Shown: positions 44,651 to 52,819, numbered from the stretch's first letter. The stretch: DNA of 64,000 nt from Opitutus sp. (GCA_024998815.1 JACEUQ010000002.1:1316501-1380500); one strand, 5' to 3'. The notes: generated from the letters alone by a model not told the origin. Program-made: numbers and translations.

Positions 44651-45661
44651 ATGCTCGACACCCTCCTTGAAAAAAACCTTCTCCCTGACTGGCTGCTGCG
44701 CATTGGCATCCGCCGCCTGCTGGCTCAACGCATCGCCGACGAGTCGCCCCGCTACAACGCCGATGCCTACGTCGCCGACCTGAAAACCCGCGCCTTGGCC
44801 GAGCAAACCGCCGCCGCCAATGAGCAACACTACGAGGTACCCACCGACTTCTACCGCTACTGCCTGGGCCCGCGTTTCAAGTACTCCGGTTGCCTTTACC
44901 CGACCGGCAAGGAGACACTTGCCGAAGCCGAGGAGCTCATGCTCGCCGTTTACGCCGAACGCGCCCAACTCACCGACGGCCAAGACATCCTCGAACTCGG
45001 CTGTGGCTGGGGTTCGCTTTGCCTCTACAACGCGCAAAAATTTCCCCGCTCGCGCATCACCGCGATCTCCAATTCGCGCACCCAAAAGGAGCACATCGAC
45101 GCCGAGGCGCGCCACCGCGGGCTGACCAACCTCACGATCATCACCTGCGATATTAACCGCTTCGATATCGCCCCCGCGTCGTTCGACCGCGTGGTGTCGG
45201 TGGAGATGTTCGAGCACCTCAAAAATTACGAGCTGCTCTTTAAAAACATCGCGCGGTGGTTGCGCCCCGGCGGACTGCTTTTCACCCACATTTTCACCCA
45301 CCACCGCTTCAGTTACCACTTTGTGTCCACGGGTCCGAGCGATTGGATGAGCCGCTACTTTTTCACTGGCGGACAAATGCCCGCCCACGACCTGCTGCCG
45401 CGCTTCAACGCCGACCTGGCGCTGGTGCAAGACTGGCAGGTCAACGGCCGCCACTACCAGCAAACCGCCGAGCACTGGCTGCAAAACATGGACGCCCACC
45501 GCGCCGAGATCATGCCGCTTTTGGCGCAAACCTACGGGCCCGAGCAAGCGACCAAGTGGTGGGCGTACTGGCGCGTGTTTTACCTGAGTTGCGCAGAACT
45601 CTGGGGCTACCGGGGCGGCGAGGAATGGCTGGTGAGCCACTATTTATTTCGCAGGTCCTGA
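44651..45661 (+). CDS. CFA synthase-like SAM-dependent methyltransferase
   Basis: A 336-residue member of the cyclopropane/coclaurine methyltransferase group: EQHYEVPTDFYRYCLGP near 59, SAM motif LELGCGWGSLCLYNA near 116, VEMFEHLKNYE near 184 and the late WWAYWRVFYLSCAELWGY. Shorter than the paralogue at 40867 and without its N-terminal lipid domain. Likely methylates an acyl chain or an intermediate made by neighbouring enzymes; substrate unknown. Confidence 0.86.
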   Translation: MLDTLLEKNLLPDWLLRIGIRRLLAQRIADESPRYNADAYVADLKTRALAEQTAAANEQHYEVPTDFYRYCLGPRFKYSGCLYPTGKETLAEAEELMLAVYAERAQLTDGQDILELGCGWGSLCLYNAQKFPRSRITAISNSRTQKEHIDAEARHRGLTNLTIITCDINRFDIAPASFDRVVSVEMFEHLKNYELLFKNIARWLRPGGLLFTHIFTHHRFSYHFVSTGPSDWMSRYFFTGGQMPAHDLLPRFNADLALVQDWQVNGRHYQQTAEHWLQNMDAHRAEIMPLLAQTYGPEQATKWWAYWRVFYLSCAELWGYRGGEEWLVSHYLFRRS

Positions 45662-45727
45662 GCCCTGCCCGGACCGCCTATGTGTGCAACAGTTTTTTGG
45701 GGGGGGTAATGCCCTCGCAGCGCCGAT

Positions 45728-46225
45728 TCATAGCGGGAAGTTTACCGAGGTAAGTGCGCGGAGCGCGCGACGGTCATGATTTTCGGACATGTGGGCGATA
45801 AAGTCGGAGGTATAAAGGTGGCGTTTTTTAGTTCGTTGACCGCGCCAGTGCATGAACAGGCTGTTGGCCCAGCGGTTGAACATGCCGTGGATGCGCACCG
45901 CGTTCGGGCGGCGTAATCGGCAGCGATCATCCTGGCGCGAGGCGTCGAGGCGGGCATGCAAACCGGTCTCGATTCCCCAGTGCGCAATGTTGACCTCCAG
46001 CCATTGGGCGGGAGTCAACTCGGCGGCGGGGCGACTGGTGATCAGCGCCACGGTCTCGGTGGGCTTGCCGTGGCGTTTTCGGCAGATTCTCGCGGCTTGC
46101 GCCACCAGGGGGAAGCAGGCGCTTTCCGCGCTCAACTCGCGCGCCACCAGGGTGCGCGTCACGGGGTGCTTCTTTTCCTGGGTGGTACGTTGCTCGGCAG
46201 CGGGATCTTTTAACGGGTCAAAAAA
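45728..46225 (-). pseudogene. ISAs1-type transposase, C-terminal part in the -1 frame
   Basis: Continues the transposase of 46210-47550 in the -1 frame. From the T-run at 46220-46225 the frame reads FFDPLKDPAAEQ and then QEKKHPVTRTL (ISAs1 EKxHG..ETR region), ALITSRPA, and the catalytic Glu in NIAHWGIETGLHARLD; it ends at 45728. Without the frame change the element has no complete DDE triad. Either a frameshift mutation or programmed -1 frameshifting on T TTT TTG (46225-46219). Confidence 0.8.
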
Positions 46226-47550
46226 GGGGCGCCCGGATCGGGCACTTGCGCTGCTACGATTTTCTGCAAGCCGGGCTGATTGCCTTTGACGGTGAACAGG
46301 TAGTCGCCGCCATGCTCCAGTACGATCGCCCGCGCGGTGTCCGCCTGGGTATGCAGGGCATCAAGGCTCACGAGTTTATCGACCAAATCGAGTCTCTCAC
46401 ACAGGGCGCGGGCGGCGGGAATCTCGTTACTTTTTTCGGCGACGACCTCGCTGCCGAGATAAAACAAGCTCGGCGAGGTAACCGCGGTCACGACGTTTTG
46501 TCCGCCGCTGTGCTTGGGGACTTTGCCGTCGATGACCACGATCTCGGTGGCGGGAGGCTCGCCTCGCACCTGGCGTTGGTGGGCGAGTAAAACCTCCTCG
46601 ATGCGCGCGGCCTGAACGCGGGCGAACAGCCGACTAAAGGTGGGCTGGCTGGGAGCGCCGTATTTGCCGCGGCGGCGGATCACCCCGAGGGCTTGGCGTT
46701 GGACCGGGGAGAGCCGGCGGGCGAAAGCGGCCAGGTCACGTTGGCCGCGGGGTGCTCCGGCCAGATAGGCCGCCGCCGTGATCGCCAGCAGCGCGTGCAA
46801 GGGATAGGCCCCGATGTAGGCGCGGTATTCAGGCACTTGCCGGAAGGCCTCCGCCAGGCTGATTAAATCGGGGGCCTTCAGGGTACTTCGCACCGGAACT
46901 TTCGCCTCCACCGCAGCCAGCGAGGGTTTGATCTGCCCTGCCTGAAGAGCTCTCCGGGCCCGGGGCTCCAGCTCGCGCACAAACAAGCGCTTGGGCTTGG
47001 CGTGGTGCTCGTAGTAATCGCGCGACTTACGCGTGTTGCCCTTGGTCAGGCCCAACTCGGTCCACCCGGATGCCTTGTATACACTTCCCGTAAAACGCTC
47101 GGGGTCGACGAAGGTTTCCACGACGAGCACGGGGTGCTCGTAACGCGACTGCCAGTCGGCACTGAGCCGGCCGAGCACCCGGCTCAAAACCGCCGAGCCC
47201 AAGTTGGGCACCGCCGGCTTGGGCAGCAGCAGGAACCGCACGTTGTTGACCACCAGCGCCAATCGGCGTCGGCGCTGTTCGCCACTCCAGCCAATCCACG
47301 CCTCCCGGCCGCGCAGGTGCAGCGCCGCCGCCGCAAACACCAGCACCGCCACCCAGGTGCCCTGCGCATCGCTCACCGCGTACAGCAGCCGCTCGCCCAC
47401 CGGTTTCACCGCGCCCAGATAGTGATGCTCCTCAAGCAGCCCCTGCGCTCGGGCGTTTAACTCGGGGCTGTCTAGCACCTGCACCTGCAAGTGGCGCAGC
47501 GAAATCACCTCCCCTTGGGGGTTCGACGGGTTCGTTTCGGCCGGCATCAT
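46210..47550 (-). CDS. ISAs1-type transposase with DUF4338 (DruA-like) N-terminal domain, N-terminal part
   Basis: A 446-residue frame. Residues 20-190 resemble DUF4338, the domain of Druantia protein DruA: LLEEHHYLGAVKPVGERLLY, WIGWSGEQRRRRL, VNNVRFLLLP and LVVETFVDPERFTGSVYKAS; each is quoted in pieces. Residues 225-446 are the ISAs1/DDE transposase: YPLHALLAITAAAYLAGA, EIVVIDGKVPKHS (first Asp) and LVSLDALHTQADTARAI (second Asp). It stops at TAA 46210 soon after KGNQPGLQKIV; the third catalytic residue is in the next frame. DruA-like similarity is by eye. Confidence 0.82.
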   Translation of the reverse strand: MMPAETNPSNPQGEVISLRHLQVQVLDSPELNARAQGLLEEHHYLGAVKPVGERLLYAVSDAQGTWVAVLVFAAAALHLRGREAWIGWSGEQRRRRLALVVNNVRFLLLPKPAVPNLGSAVLSRVLGRLSADWQSRYEHPVLVVETFVDPERFTGSVYKASGWTELGLTKGNTRKSRDYYEHHAKPKRLFVRELEPRARRALQAGQIKPSLAAVEAKVPVRSTLKAPDLISLAEAFRQVPEYRAYIGAYPLHALLAITAAAYLAGAPRGQRDLAAFARRLSPVQRQALGVIRRRGKYGAPSQPTFSRLFARVQAARIEEVLLAHQRQVRGEPPATEIVVIDGKVPKHSGGQNVVTAVTSPSLFYLGSEVVAEKSNEIPAARALCERLDLVDKLVSLDALHTQADTARAIVLEHGGDYLFTVKGNQPGLQKIVAAQVPDPGAPFLTR

Positions 47551-47672
47551 TCACCCAGCCAAAATGAATTCCTGGGGCTTGTCCCGCTTATTCCGCTCCT
47601 TTGTTAGTATTCAGGTGTTTAGCTGTTCAATGAATCGGCGGTGTACTAACAAGGAAGGCGCTACGGGGCGCG
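47551..47672. other. Gap between transposase and IS630 remnant
   Basis: Contains an inverted pair TTTGTTAGTA (47600-47609) and TACTAACAA (47643-47651), possibly the end of one of the flanking insertion elements. No gene. Confidence 0.4.
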
Positions 47673-47816
47673 AACTTCAGAAGCGTCGCCGAACTTAGTC
47701 AGGCCATTGACGCTTTCGTCGCCGCCTACCTGCCCAATGCCAAGCCGTTCAAGTGGCGCAAGCGCGAGGTCAAGGGAAGCCAACTCAGAAATACTATCAT
47801 TAATCTACGCAATTAA
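47673..47816 (+). pseudogene. IS630-type transposase C-terminal remnant
   Basis: Forty-seven codons in frame to a TAA: NFRSVAELSQAIDAFVAAYL then NAKPFKWRKREV. This matches the C-terminal end of IS630/Tc1-type transposases (SVxEL..AI..F...YN..AKPF.W). Upstream part of the gene is missing. Its end is the point where the group II intron is cut, so this remnant or the element it came from probably removed the intron's 3' end. Confidence 0.75.
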
Positions 47817-49299
47817 GCACTAGCTCCATCCGCACTTTGTCGCGTAACTTGGCCAGACTTTTCGCACTGGGTTCCACGTGCGGATACCTTCGTTTGCTCT
47901 TCATGCCTTGCCGCCATGCGACGGAAAAACCGAGGAACTCAAAGCCTTCCTTTCGTGTATCCACCAGTCGGGTTTTCTCTTCGTTGAGCTTTAACTTACG
48001 TGCCTCCAGCCACCGTTTCAGTCGCGTTTGCAGCCCCGCCCCTTGACCCGGTTTGCACAGGATCAGGAGGTCGTCGGCGTAACGCACCATCGTCGGCTTT
48101 TGTTCGCACTTCTCATTCACCGCATGATCGAGGTCGTTGAGGTAGAGGTTCGCCAGCAGAGGCGATATAACTCCGCCTTGTGGCGTGCCACACCGGTTCG
48201 CGCTCACCTTGCGGCACCCCGTGTCCCGGTCCTCTTCCACGATGGGTGCGCGCAGCCACGTTTTTATTAAACGCAACACGCTCCCATCGCTCACCCGTTT
48301 GGCCACCAATTGCAGGAGTTCGCGGTGCGGGATCATATCGAAGTAGCTCGATAAATCCGCGTCCACCACCTCCACCTTTCCGCTCAGCAGGGCCTCTTTA
48401 ACTTTGTCCATCGCCTGATGGGTCCGACGTTTCGGCCGGTAGGCGTAGGAATGGTCATGGAAGTCCGCCTCTAGGATTGGCTGCAACACGATCACCGCCG
48501 CGCTTTGCACCACCCGGTCTTTCACCGTAGGGATGCCCAGCGCACGACGTTTGGTCCTGGCCTGATCCTTCCATATATAGACGCGCAGGACCGGACTGGG
48601 TCGGTAGGTTTTCGTTCGCATTTCCTCCGCCAGCGCAAGCAGCCATGCCGCCCGATAGGCTTCGTTCTTTGCGAGCGTTTCCACCTCGAACCCGTCCACT
48701 CCCGGCACGCCGTCATTGGCGATCACCTGATCGAGCGCATCCGACAGAATGTCCTGCCGATACAGCTCTCCATACAAACTATAGAACCGCCAATGCGGCT
48801 CCGCTTTTGCTTTCCGATATAGCACACGTTGCAGCTTCCGAACCTTCGGTGACGTTTTTATCCAGAGTTCATCACCCCAGCCATCGTCGGGTCCTTTGCC
48901 GCTCTGTGATGCGTGGGAACAAGTGCCCTCCCTTCGCTCCCCGGCGGTTTTAATGTCCGCTAGATCATCACTACTATGGAGGTCTCCGACTCCTGCCACG
49001 GCCCGTCCGGCCTTACGAGGTTTTGCCGCGCTTGTGCCGGTGGTTGAGGCATCGCAAGACGCCCCACCGCCGCAGGTCTCACCACTTAACCTAACGACCT
49101 TTCCCACCCCGCCGCCCCCGCTGACTCCGCCGACGTGTTGATCGGAAATCAACGATTTAGGTCCTACGTCTTTGCGAGACTGCCTTTTCCGATCCTTGCA
49201 GTCTTCACCGTTCAGGTAGCGGCTGGACTCGTCGGTTGTTTCGGTAACGGAGCTCATTGGATGGGGTTCACCTTCGTTGCGGCTGACTGGTTCGGGCAC
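47800..49299 (-). CDS. ltrA: Group II intron reverse transcriptase/maturase, C-terminally truncated
   Basis: A 499-residue frame. After a long N-terminal part (about 150 residues, partly intron RNA domain sequence read as protein) the RT domain is clear: RRALGIPTVKDRVVQ, SYAYRPKRRTHQAM, DADLSSYFDMIPH, GTPQGGVISPLLANLYLND and the catalytic MVRYADDLLILC near 417. It stops after AKLRDKVRMEL with six foreign residues (VLNCVD), where intact proteins continue through the maturase (X) and HNH endonuclease domains. Therefore probably inactive in splicing support. Confidence 0.9.
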   Translation of the reverse strand: MPEPVSRNEGEPHPMSSVTETTDESSRYLNGEDCKDRKRQSRKDVGPKSLISDQHVGGVSGGGGVGKVVRLSGETCGGGASCDASTTGTSAAKPRKAGRAVAGVGDLHSSDDLADIKTAGERREGTCSHASQSGKGPDDGWGDELWIKTSPKVRKLQRVLYRKAKAEPHWRFYSLYGELYRQDILSDALDQVIANDGVPGVDGFEVETLAKNEAYRAAWLLALAEEMRTKTYRPSPVLRVYIWKDQARTKRRALGIPTVKDRVVQSAAVIVLQPILEADFHDHSYAYRPKRRTHQAMDKVKEALLSGKVEVVDADLSSYFDMIPHRELLQLVAKRVSDGSVLRLIKTWLRAPIVEEDRDTGCRKVSANRCGTPQGGVISPLLANLYLNDLDHAVNEKCEQKPTMVRYADDLLILCKPGQGAGLQTRLKRWLEARKLKLNEEKTRLVDTRKEGFEFLGFSVAWRQGMKSKRRYPHVEPSAKSLAKLRDKVRMELVLNCVD

Positions 49300-49422
49300 A
49301 CGGTCGTGCTTTCCGGCGAGGCCTCGCGGCCTGCATCCGTGACCGGGCCCTTCGACCGCGAATCATTAAATTCGGCCGAACAGACTTTCACTGTTATGGT
49401 TGTTAGTTTCATGGTCGCACAC
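47817..49422 (-). mobile_element. Group II intron, 3'-truncated
   Basis: On the minus strand the sequence at 49422 begins GTGTGCGACC, matching the group II 5' consensus GUGYG, and leads into the RT gene after about 120 bases. The 3' end (maturase C-terminus, domains V and VI) is absent; sequence changes to the IS630 remnant at about 47817-47820. Only 11 bases separate the inferred 5' boundary from the end of the IS21 element. Confidence 0.75.
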
Positions 49423-49433
49423 CCAAATACCGA

Positions 49434-49475
49434 AGTGTGAGCGGCGGCGCGAACACCGTCTATTTCTGGCGGTTA
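49434..49475. repeat. IS21 terminal inverted repeat, istB side
   Basis: AGTGTGAGCGGCG followed by a divergent 10-base middle and CGTCTATTTCTGGCGGTTA; matches the other terminus in 35 of 42 bases in inverted orientation. Confidence 0.88.
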
Positions 49476-49536
49476 CAAAATCACCTGTCGTAAAAGCCGA
49501 TGACCGGCCCCGCCAGGGGCCGATCATCAGGCCCGG

Positions 49537-50304
49537 TCAGCTTGCAGGTTCGTCGGCCAGGCGGTCTTTCATGCGGTAGGATTTGCCCTCGATGACGACG
49601 GTCTGAGCGCGGTGCAGCAGGCGGTCCAGGATCGCCGCGGTGATGCCAGCGTCGTTGTTAAAGATCCCTGCCCAGTGTTTGTAGGCCTTGTTGGTGGTGA
49701 CGATCAGCGAGCCGCGTTCGTAGCGTTGGCTGACGATCTGGAAGAGCAGGTCGGCCCCCGACTTGTCGAGCGGCAGGTAGCCGACCTCATCGAGCACGAG
49801 CACCGCAGGGGTCATGTAACGCTTCAACTCGGCTTGCAACCGGTGCAGGGACTGGGCGGTGACCAAAGCGTTGATCGCGTCCACCGCCGTCGTAAACAGC
49901 ACCGTGTAACCCGCCTGGCAGGCCGCGTAGCCCAACGCGCTCGCGAGATGTGTCTTCCCAAGCCCCACACCACCGCAAAACACCGCGTTGGTGCGCTCCT
50001 TGACAAAGCCCAGTTCGAAGAGGTGCCGCACCTGCGCTTCGTTCAACTCCTTGGGCCAGTCCCACTGGAACTGGTCGACGGTTTTCTTGACCGGGAAGCG
50101 CGCCGCCTGGATACGCCGCTCCAGCGCCCGGATCTGGCGGTCCTGGGTCTCGGCCTGCACCAGTCGGCGTAAAAATTCGGCGTGCGAACAGCGCGCCTTG
50201 GCCGCCTCGGCGGTCAGTTCGCCGTGGTGACGCAACAGGTAACCGAGTTTCAGATACTTGAGCTGGTCTTTTAATAAATCGGGTTTTTCGGGTTCTGTTT
50301 TCAT
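49537..50304 (-). CDS. istB: IS21 helper ATPase IstB
   Basis: A 255-residue AAA+ transposition helper. Walker A FCGGVGLGKTHLASALG near 112, Walker B VLVLDEVGYLPLDKSGADLL near 172, and the sensor region SLIVTTNKAYKHWAGIF; C-terminal ILDRLLHRAQTVVIEG. The start overlaps the istA stop by four bases, as usual in IS21. Confidence 0.95.
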   Translation of the reverse strand: MKTEPEKPDLLKDQLKYLKLGYLLRHHGELTAEAAKARCSHAEFLRRLVQAETQDRQIRALERRIQAARFPVKKTVDQFQWDWPKELNEAQVRHLFELGFVKERTNAVFCGGVGLGKTHLASALGYAACQAGYTVLFTTAVDAINALVTAQSLHRLQAELKRYMTPAVLVLDEVGYLPLDKSGADLLFQIVSQRYERGSLIVTTNKAYKHWAGIFNNDAGITAAILDRLLHRAQTVVIEGKSYRMKDRLADEPAS

Positions 50305-51767
50305 TGGGTATAGGGGCTTAAATCCGGGGGACGCAGTTCGAGTTCCAGTGCGGCCAACGCGTCGGCGCGGGTGAGGTGGATCGGCCCGGCTTGCGGCAAG
50401 GCCCGCGCGCGTTGTTCGAGCAAGTTGAGGATGTAATCGCTGGAGTAGGCGCCGAGTTCATGGGCGCTTTCGATCGCCCGGCCGACTGCCTCCGTTCCAT
50501 ACAGGGCCACCAAACCCACGATAGTCGCCAGGTGGTGTCCCGCGTTGAGCCGGCGCTCCTCCAGCCCCCGTTGGTAGGCGGGTGCCGCCGGGCTCAGTTC
50601 CAAAAACCGTAGCCGCAGGCGCTGCCGCGCCCCCTGCCGTTTGCGCTCCTCGAGTTCGCGCACATGCTCGGGGTTTTCCACATCGGCGCGGCGGGCAAAA
50701 CTGCGGGCATGCTCGGCCACCAGGGTGCGGTCCGCATAAAACCTCACCTGCGCCCCCTCGATCTGCGCGGTGAGTAGCGCCCCGGCAAACTTCGTGGGCA
50801 CCGAGTAGCGGTTCGTTTCGATACTCACCCGGCACCGCCGCGACGCCCGCACGCTTAAGGTGCGCACCGCCGGACTGGCCACCGGGTTAAGCGGCAGGAG
50901 CGCAGCGCGCTCCTCGGGCAGCCGGTCCACCGGCCGGCCCTGGGTTTCAGCGTGAACGCGCACGTTGGCCACCGTTTCCAGCCACAAGCTGGCGGCCGGC
51001 CCCAGCTCGGTAAACCCGTTCATCTGCCGCCCGCCAAGGAAGCTTTTTTTCACGTAACCCACCGCGTTTTCCACCATGCCCTTGGACTGCGGATGCCCCG
51101 GCCCGCACGCTTTTATCGTAAACCCGTAGTGCCGGGCAAAGTCCAGGTACTGGGCGTTGTACACCGGGTCGGTCCCGGGCACATGCGAGAGGACGGCCGT
51201 CTTGCAGTTGTCCACCATCACCTCGCGCGGCACCCCGCCGAGTTTTTCAAAGGCGCGCCGGTGACAGCCCAGCCACCACTCCTGGCCCTGCCCGAGGGTA
51301 AATTCCACATGCAGGAACCGGCTGTACCCCAAAACCATGACGAAAAAACTTAAAGCCCGCCGGGTGCCGTCCACCTCCACCGCGCCAAAACTGCCCCAGT
51401 CCACCTGCGCGGTCTGGCCGGGGGCAAACTTGAGGGTAAGAAACGCCTCCAGGTTCCTCGGCCGCACCCGCCGCACGTAGTCTTTCAAAATTGAATACCC
51501 GCCCGTGTACCCCCGCTCGCGCACCTTTTGCCAGAGCTGCATGGCGGTGAACGGATGGGCCTCCAGCCACCGCGCGATCGCCGGCTTGTGCACGTCGAGC
51601 TTGCTTGGCCTAGGCACCTGCGCGGCCTGGCTGCGCACGTACTTTTCCTGCGCCTGCCAGCGCCTCACCGTCTGCACGTGCAACTGGAGCGAGCGGGCGA
51701 TTTGCGGCGCACTGTGACCGGCCGCCTCCGCCTGTTTTATCCGGCAATACAGTTCGTAATCGATCAC
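50301..51767 (-). CDS. istA: IS21 transposase IstA
   Basis: A 488-residue transposase: N-terminal helix-turn-helix (HSAPQIARSLQLHVQTVRRW, residues 18-37), then the DDE core with AQVDWGSFGAVEVDG, VMVDNCKTAVL and the Glu in PQSKGMVENAVGYVKK, and a C-terminal beta-barrel region with SIETNRYSVP. Complete and apparently functional. Four-base overlaps with both neighbours. Confidence 0.95.
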   Translation of the reverse strand: MIDYELYCRIKQAEAAGHSAPQIARSLQLHVQTVRRWQAQEKYVRSQAAQVPRPSKLDVHKPAIARWLEAHPFTAMQLWQKVRERGYTGGYSILKDYVRRVRPRNLEAFLTLKFAPGQTAQVDWGSFGAVEVDGTRRALSFFVMVLGYSRFLHVEFTLGQGQEWWLGCHRRAFEKLGGVPREVMVDNCKTAVLSHVPGTDPVYNAQYLDFARHYGFTIKACGPGHPQSKGMVENAVGYVKKSFLGGRQMNGFTELGPAASLWLETVANVRVHAETQGRPVDRLPEERAALLPLNPVASPAVRTLSVRASRRCRVSIETNRYSVPTKFAGALLTAQIEGAQVRFYADRTLVAEHARSFARRADVENPEHVRELEERKRQGARQRLRLRFLELSPAAPAYQRGLEERRLNAGHHLATIVGLVALYGTEAVGRAIESAHELGAYSSDYILNLLEQRARALPQAGPIHLTRADALAALELELRPPDLSPYTQ

Positions 51768-52123
51768 GCGCCCACCTCCCGGCTCGGCGGCGGCGTTGCC
51801 GCCAGCGTGTGCGTTGGCCTGCCCCGGTCCAAGGAGAGCACCTGGTAAAGTGGCGCGGCGTAGGCGATCACCCCGGCCTCGATTAACTGCCGGCGCGCCT
51901 CGACCAGGCCGTCCTCGCTGAGCGTGAGCAGCCGGGCCAGGGTGCGCGTGGCGTAGTAACTCAGCCCGTCGGCGTCGCCCACGGTGACCAGGACCAGATA
52001 GAGGCCCCAGGCGGGGGCACTGGCCCGCCCCAGGTAATTGCCCCGCACCAGCCGGTGGTCCAGCCAGCTAAACTGGGCCGGCGTGCGCCGGAGTTGTTCG
52101 CGATCGATCGGTTGTTTTTGCAT
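51764..52123 (-). CDS. IS21-associated winged-helix-like accessory protein
   Basis: A 119-residue protein whose stop overlaps istA by four bases. The central region (YYATRTLARLLTLSEDGLVE followed by RRQLIEAGVIAY) has the helix-turn-helix plus wing pattern of replication-initiator-like DNA-binding domains: strand, two helices, recognition helix and a hydrophobic beta turn. Not one of the classical IS21 proteins. It lies inside the terminal repeats, so it moves with the element; a DNA-binding or copy-control role is an inference. Confidence 0.7.
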   Translation of the reverse strand: MQKQPIDREQLRRTPAQFSWLDHRLVRGNYLGRASAPAWGLYLVLVTVGDADGLSYYATRTLARLLTLSEDGLVEARRQLIEAGVIAYAAPLYQVLSLDRGRPTHTLAATPPPSREVGA

Positions 52124-52625
52124 AATCGGGCGGCTGGACGTCGATGCCCAGGATCACCCGCCCCCGGGATTGCAGGTGTCGCAGCATGGGTTCGAGGTCC
52201 TCTTGTAACGTCACTCCGGCGAACTGCGCGATAAGCCCCACGAGCACAGGGTTTTGCGACTCCCATCTGTCTTGTAACGGCACGCAGGGATTCGGTAACG
52301 CCACCTCGGCGACCGGCTCGGCTTTAGGCTGGTGCACAACGGATTGCGTAGTTGGGATGTCTTGTAACGCCACCCGCCGTCGCGGCCCCCTCCGCCTTGA
52401 GTACCCCGGATTGGCCTTCCGCCACTCCTGCACCCGTTGGACATTTTCTGGGCCTTTCCAGTGGTCGAGGTTCTCCGGCTTCGCCAACCATTTGGCCTGA
52501 CTGGCCGCCCGGCTCGCCCGTCGGCATCCCGGCTTCCCGCAGTAGCGCTGACGCTCGCGGTTATGCGCGTCGGGCAGAAAGAAATCGACACAGTGCAAAC
52601 ACTTGCGTGAACCGGTTGGATGCAT
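52068..52625 (-). CDS. IS21-associated cysteine-rich accessory protein
   Basis: A 185-residue protein. The N-terminus has a zinc-finger-like arrangement CLHC then YCGKPGCRR and an aromatic segment ending KANPGYSRRRG. The C-terminal half holds repeated V-x-LQD words (VALQDI, VPLQDR, VTLQED) that reflect a 90-base repetition of a TTACAAGA motif in the DNA. Overlaps the winged-helix gene by 56 bases. Function unknown; DNA- or RNA-binding is plausible. Confidence 0.66.
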   Translation of the reverse strand: MHPTGSRKCLHCVDFFLPDAHNRERQRYCGKPGCRRASRAASQAKWLAKPENLDHWKGPENVQRVQEWRKANPGYSRRRGPRRRVALQDIPTTQSVVHQPKAEPVAEVALPNPCVPLQDRWESQNPVLVGLIAQFAGVTLQEDLEPMLRHLQSRGRVILGIDVQPPDYAKTTDRSRTTPAHAGPV

Positions 52626-52777
52626 CGCTGTGCATCCGCCAAGCGTCCCGCCGGTTCAATCTCCACCCATTCGCACCCCTCATATCCCCAGCCGGACAGG
52701 GAAGAAAACCCACCCACGGAAGAAGAGTATTACTCTTTTTAAGGGGAAGAAGATCCACCGAAGAAGAAGTGCATTCC

Positions 52778-52819
52778 TAACCGCCAGAAATAGACGCTTT
52801 CCCGCTCGCCGCTCACACT
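52778..52819. repeat. IS21 terminal inverted repeat, accessory-gene side
   Basis: Inverted partner of 49434-49475; reads TAACCGCCAGAAATAGACG inward end first and finishes CGCCGCTCACACT at the outer edge. Confidence 0.88.

Larger units (their letters stand above)
49434..52819 (-). mobile_element. IS21-family element with two accessory genes
   Basis: About 3.4 kb bounded by imperfect 42-bp terminal inverted repeats (49434-49475 and 52778-52819) that start AGTGTGAGCGGCG and end CGTCTATTTCTGGCGGTTA, both stretches matching exactly and differing only in a 10-base middle. It contains, 5' to 3' on the minus strand, a Cys-rich protein, a winged-helix-like protein, istA and istB, each overlapping the next. 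No direct target duplication is visible at the flanks (left flank is the intron). Confidence 0.88.

Noticed and set aside
46210-47550. Druantia anti-phage defence system
   Set aside because: The DruA-like domain is fused to a DDE transposase and there are no DruB-E or helicase genes nearby; this is a mobile element, not a defence locus.
45721-47640. Terminal inverted repeats of the ISAs1-type element (CGCCGATTCAT at 45721-45731 and its complement at 47630-47640)
   Set aside because: An 11-base match between two points about 2 kb apart is expected by chance when many offsets are examined, and it does not extend. A second copy of the element would settle the ends.
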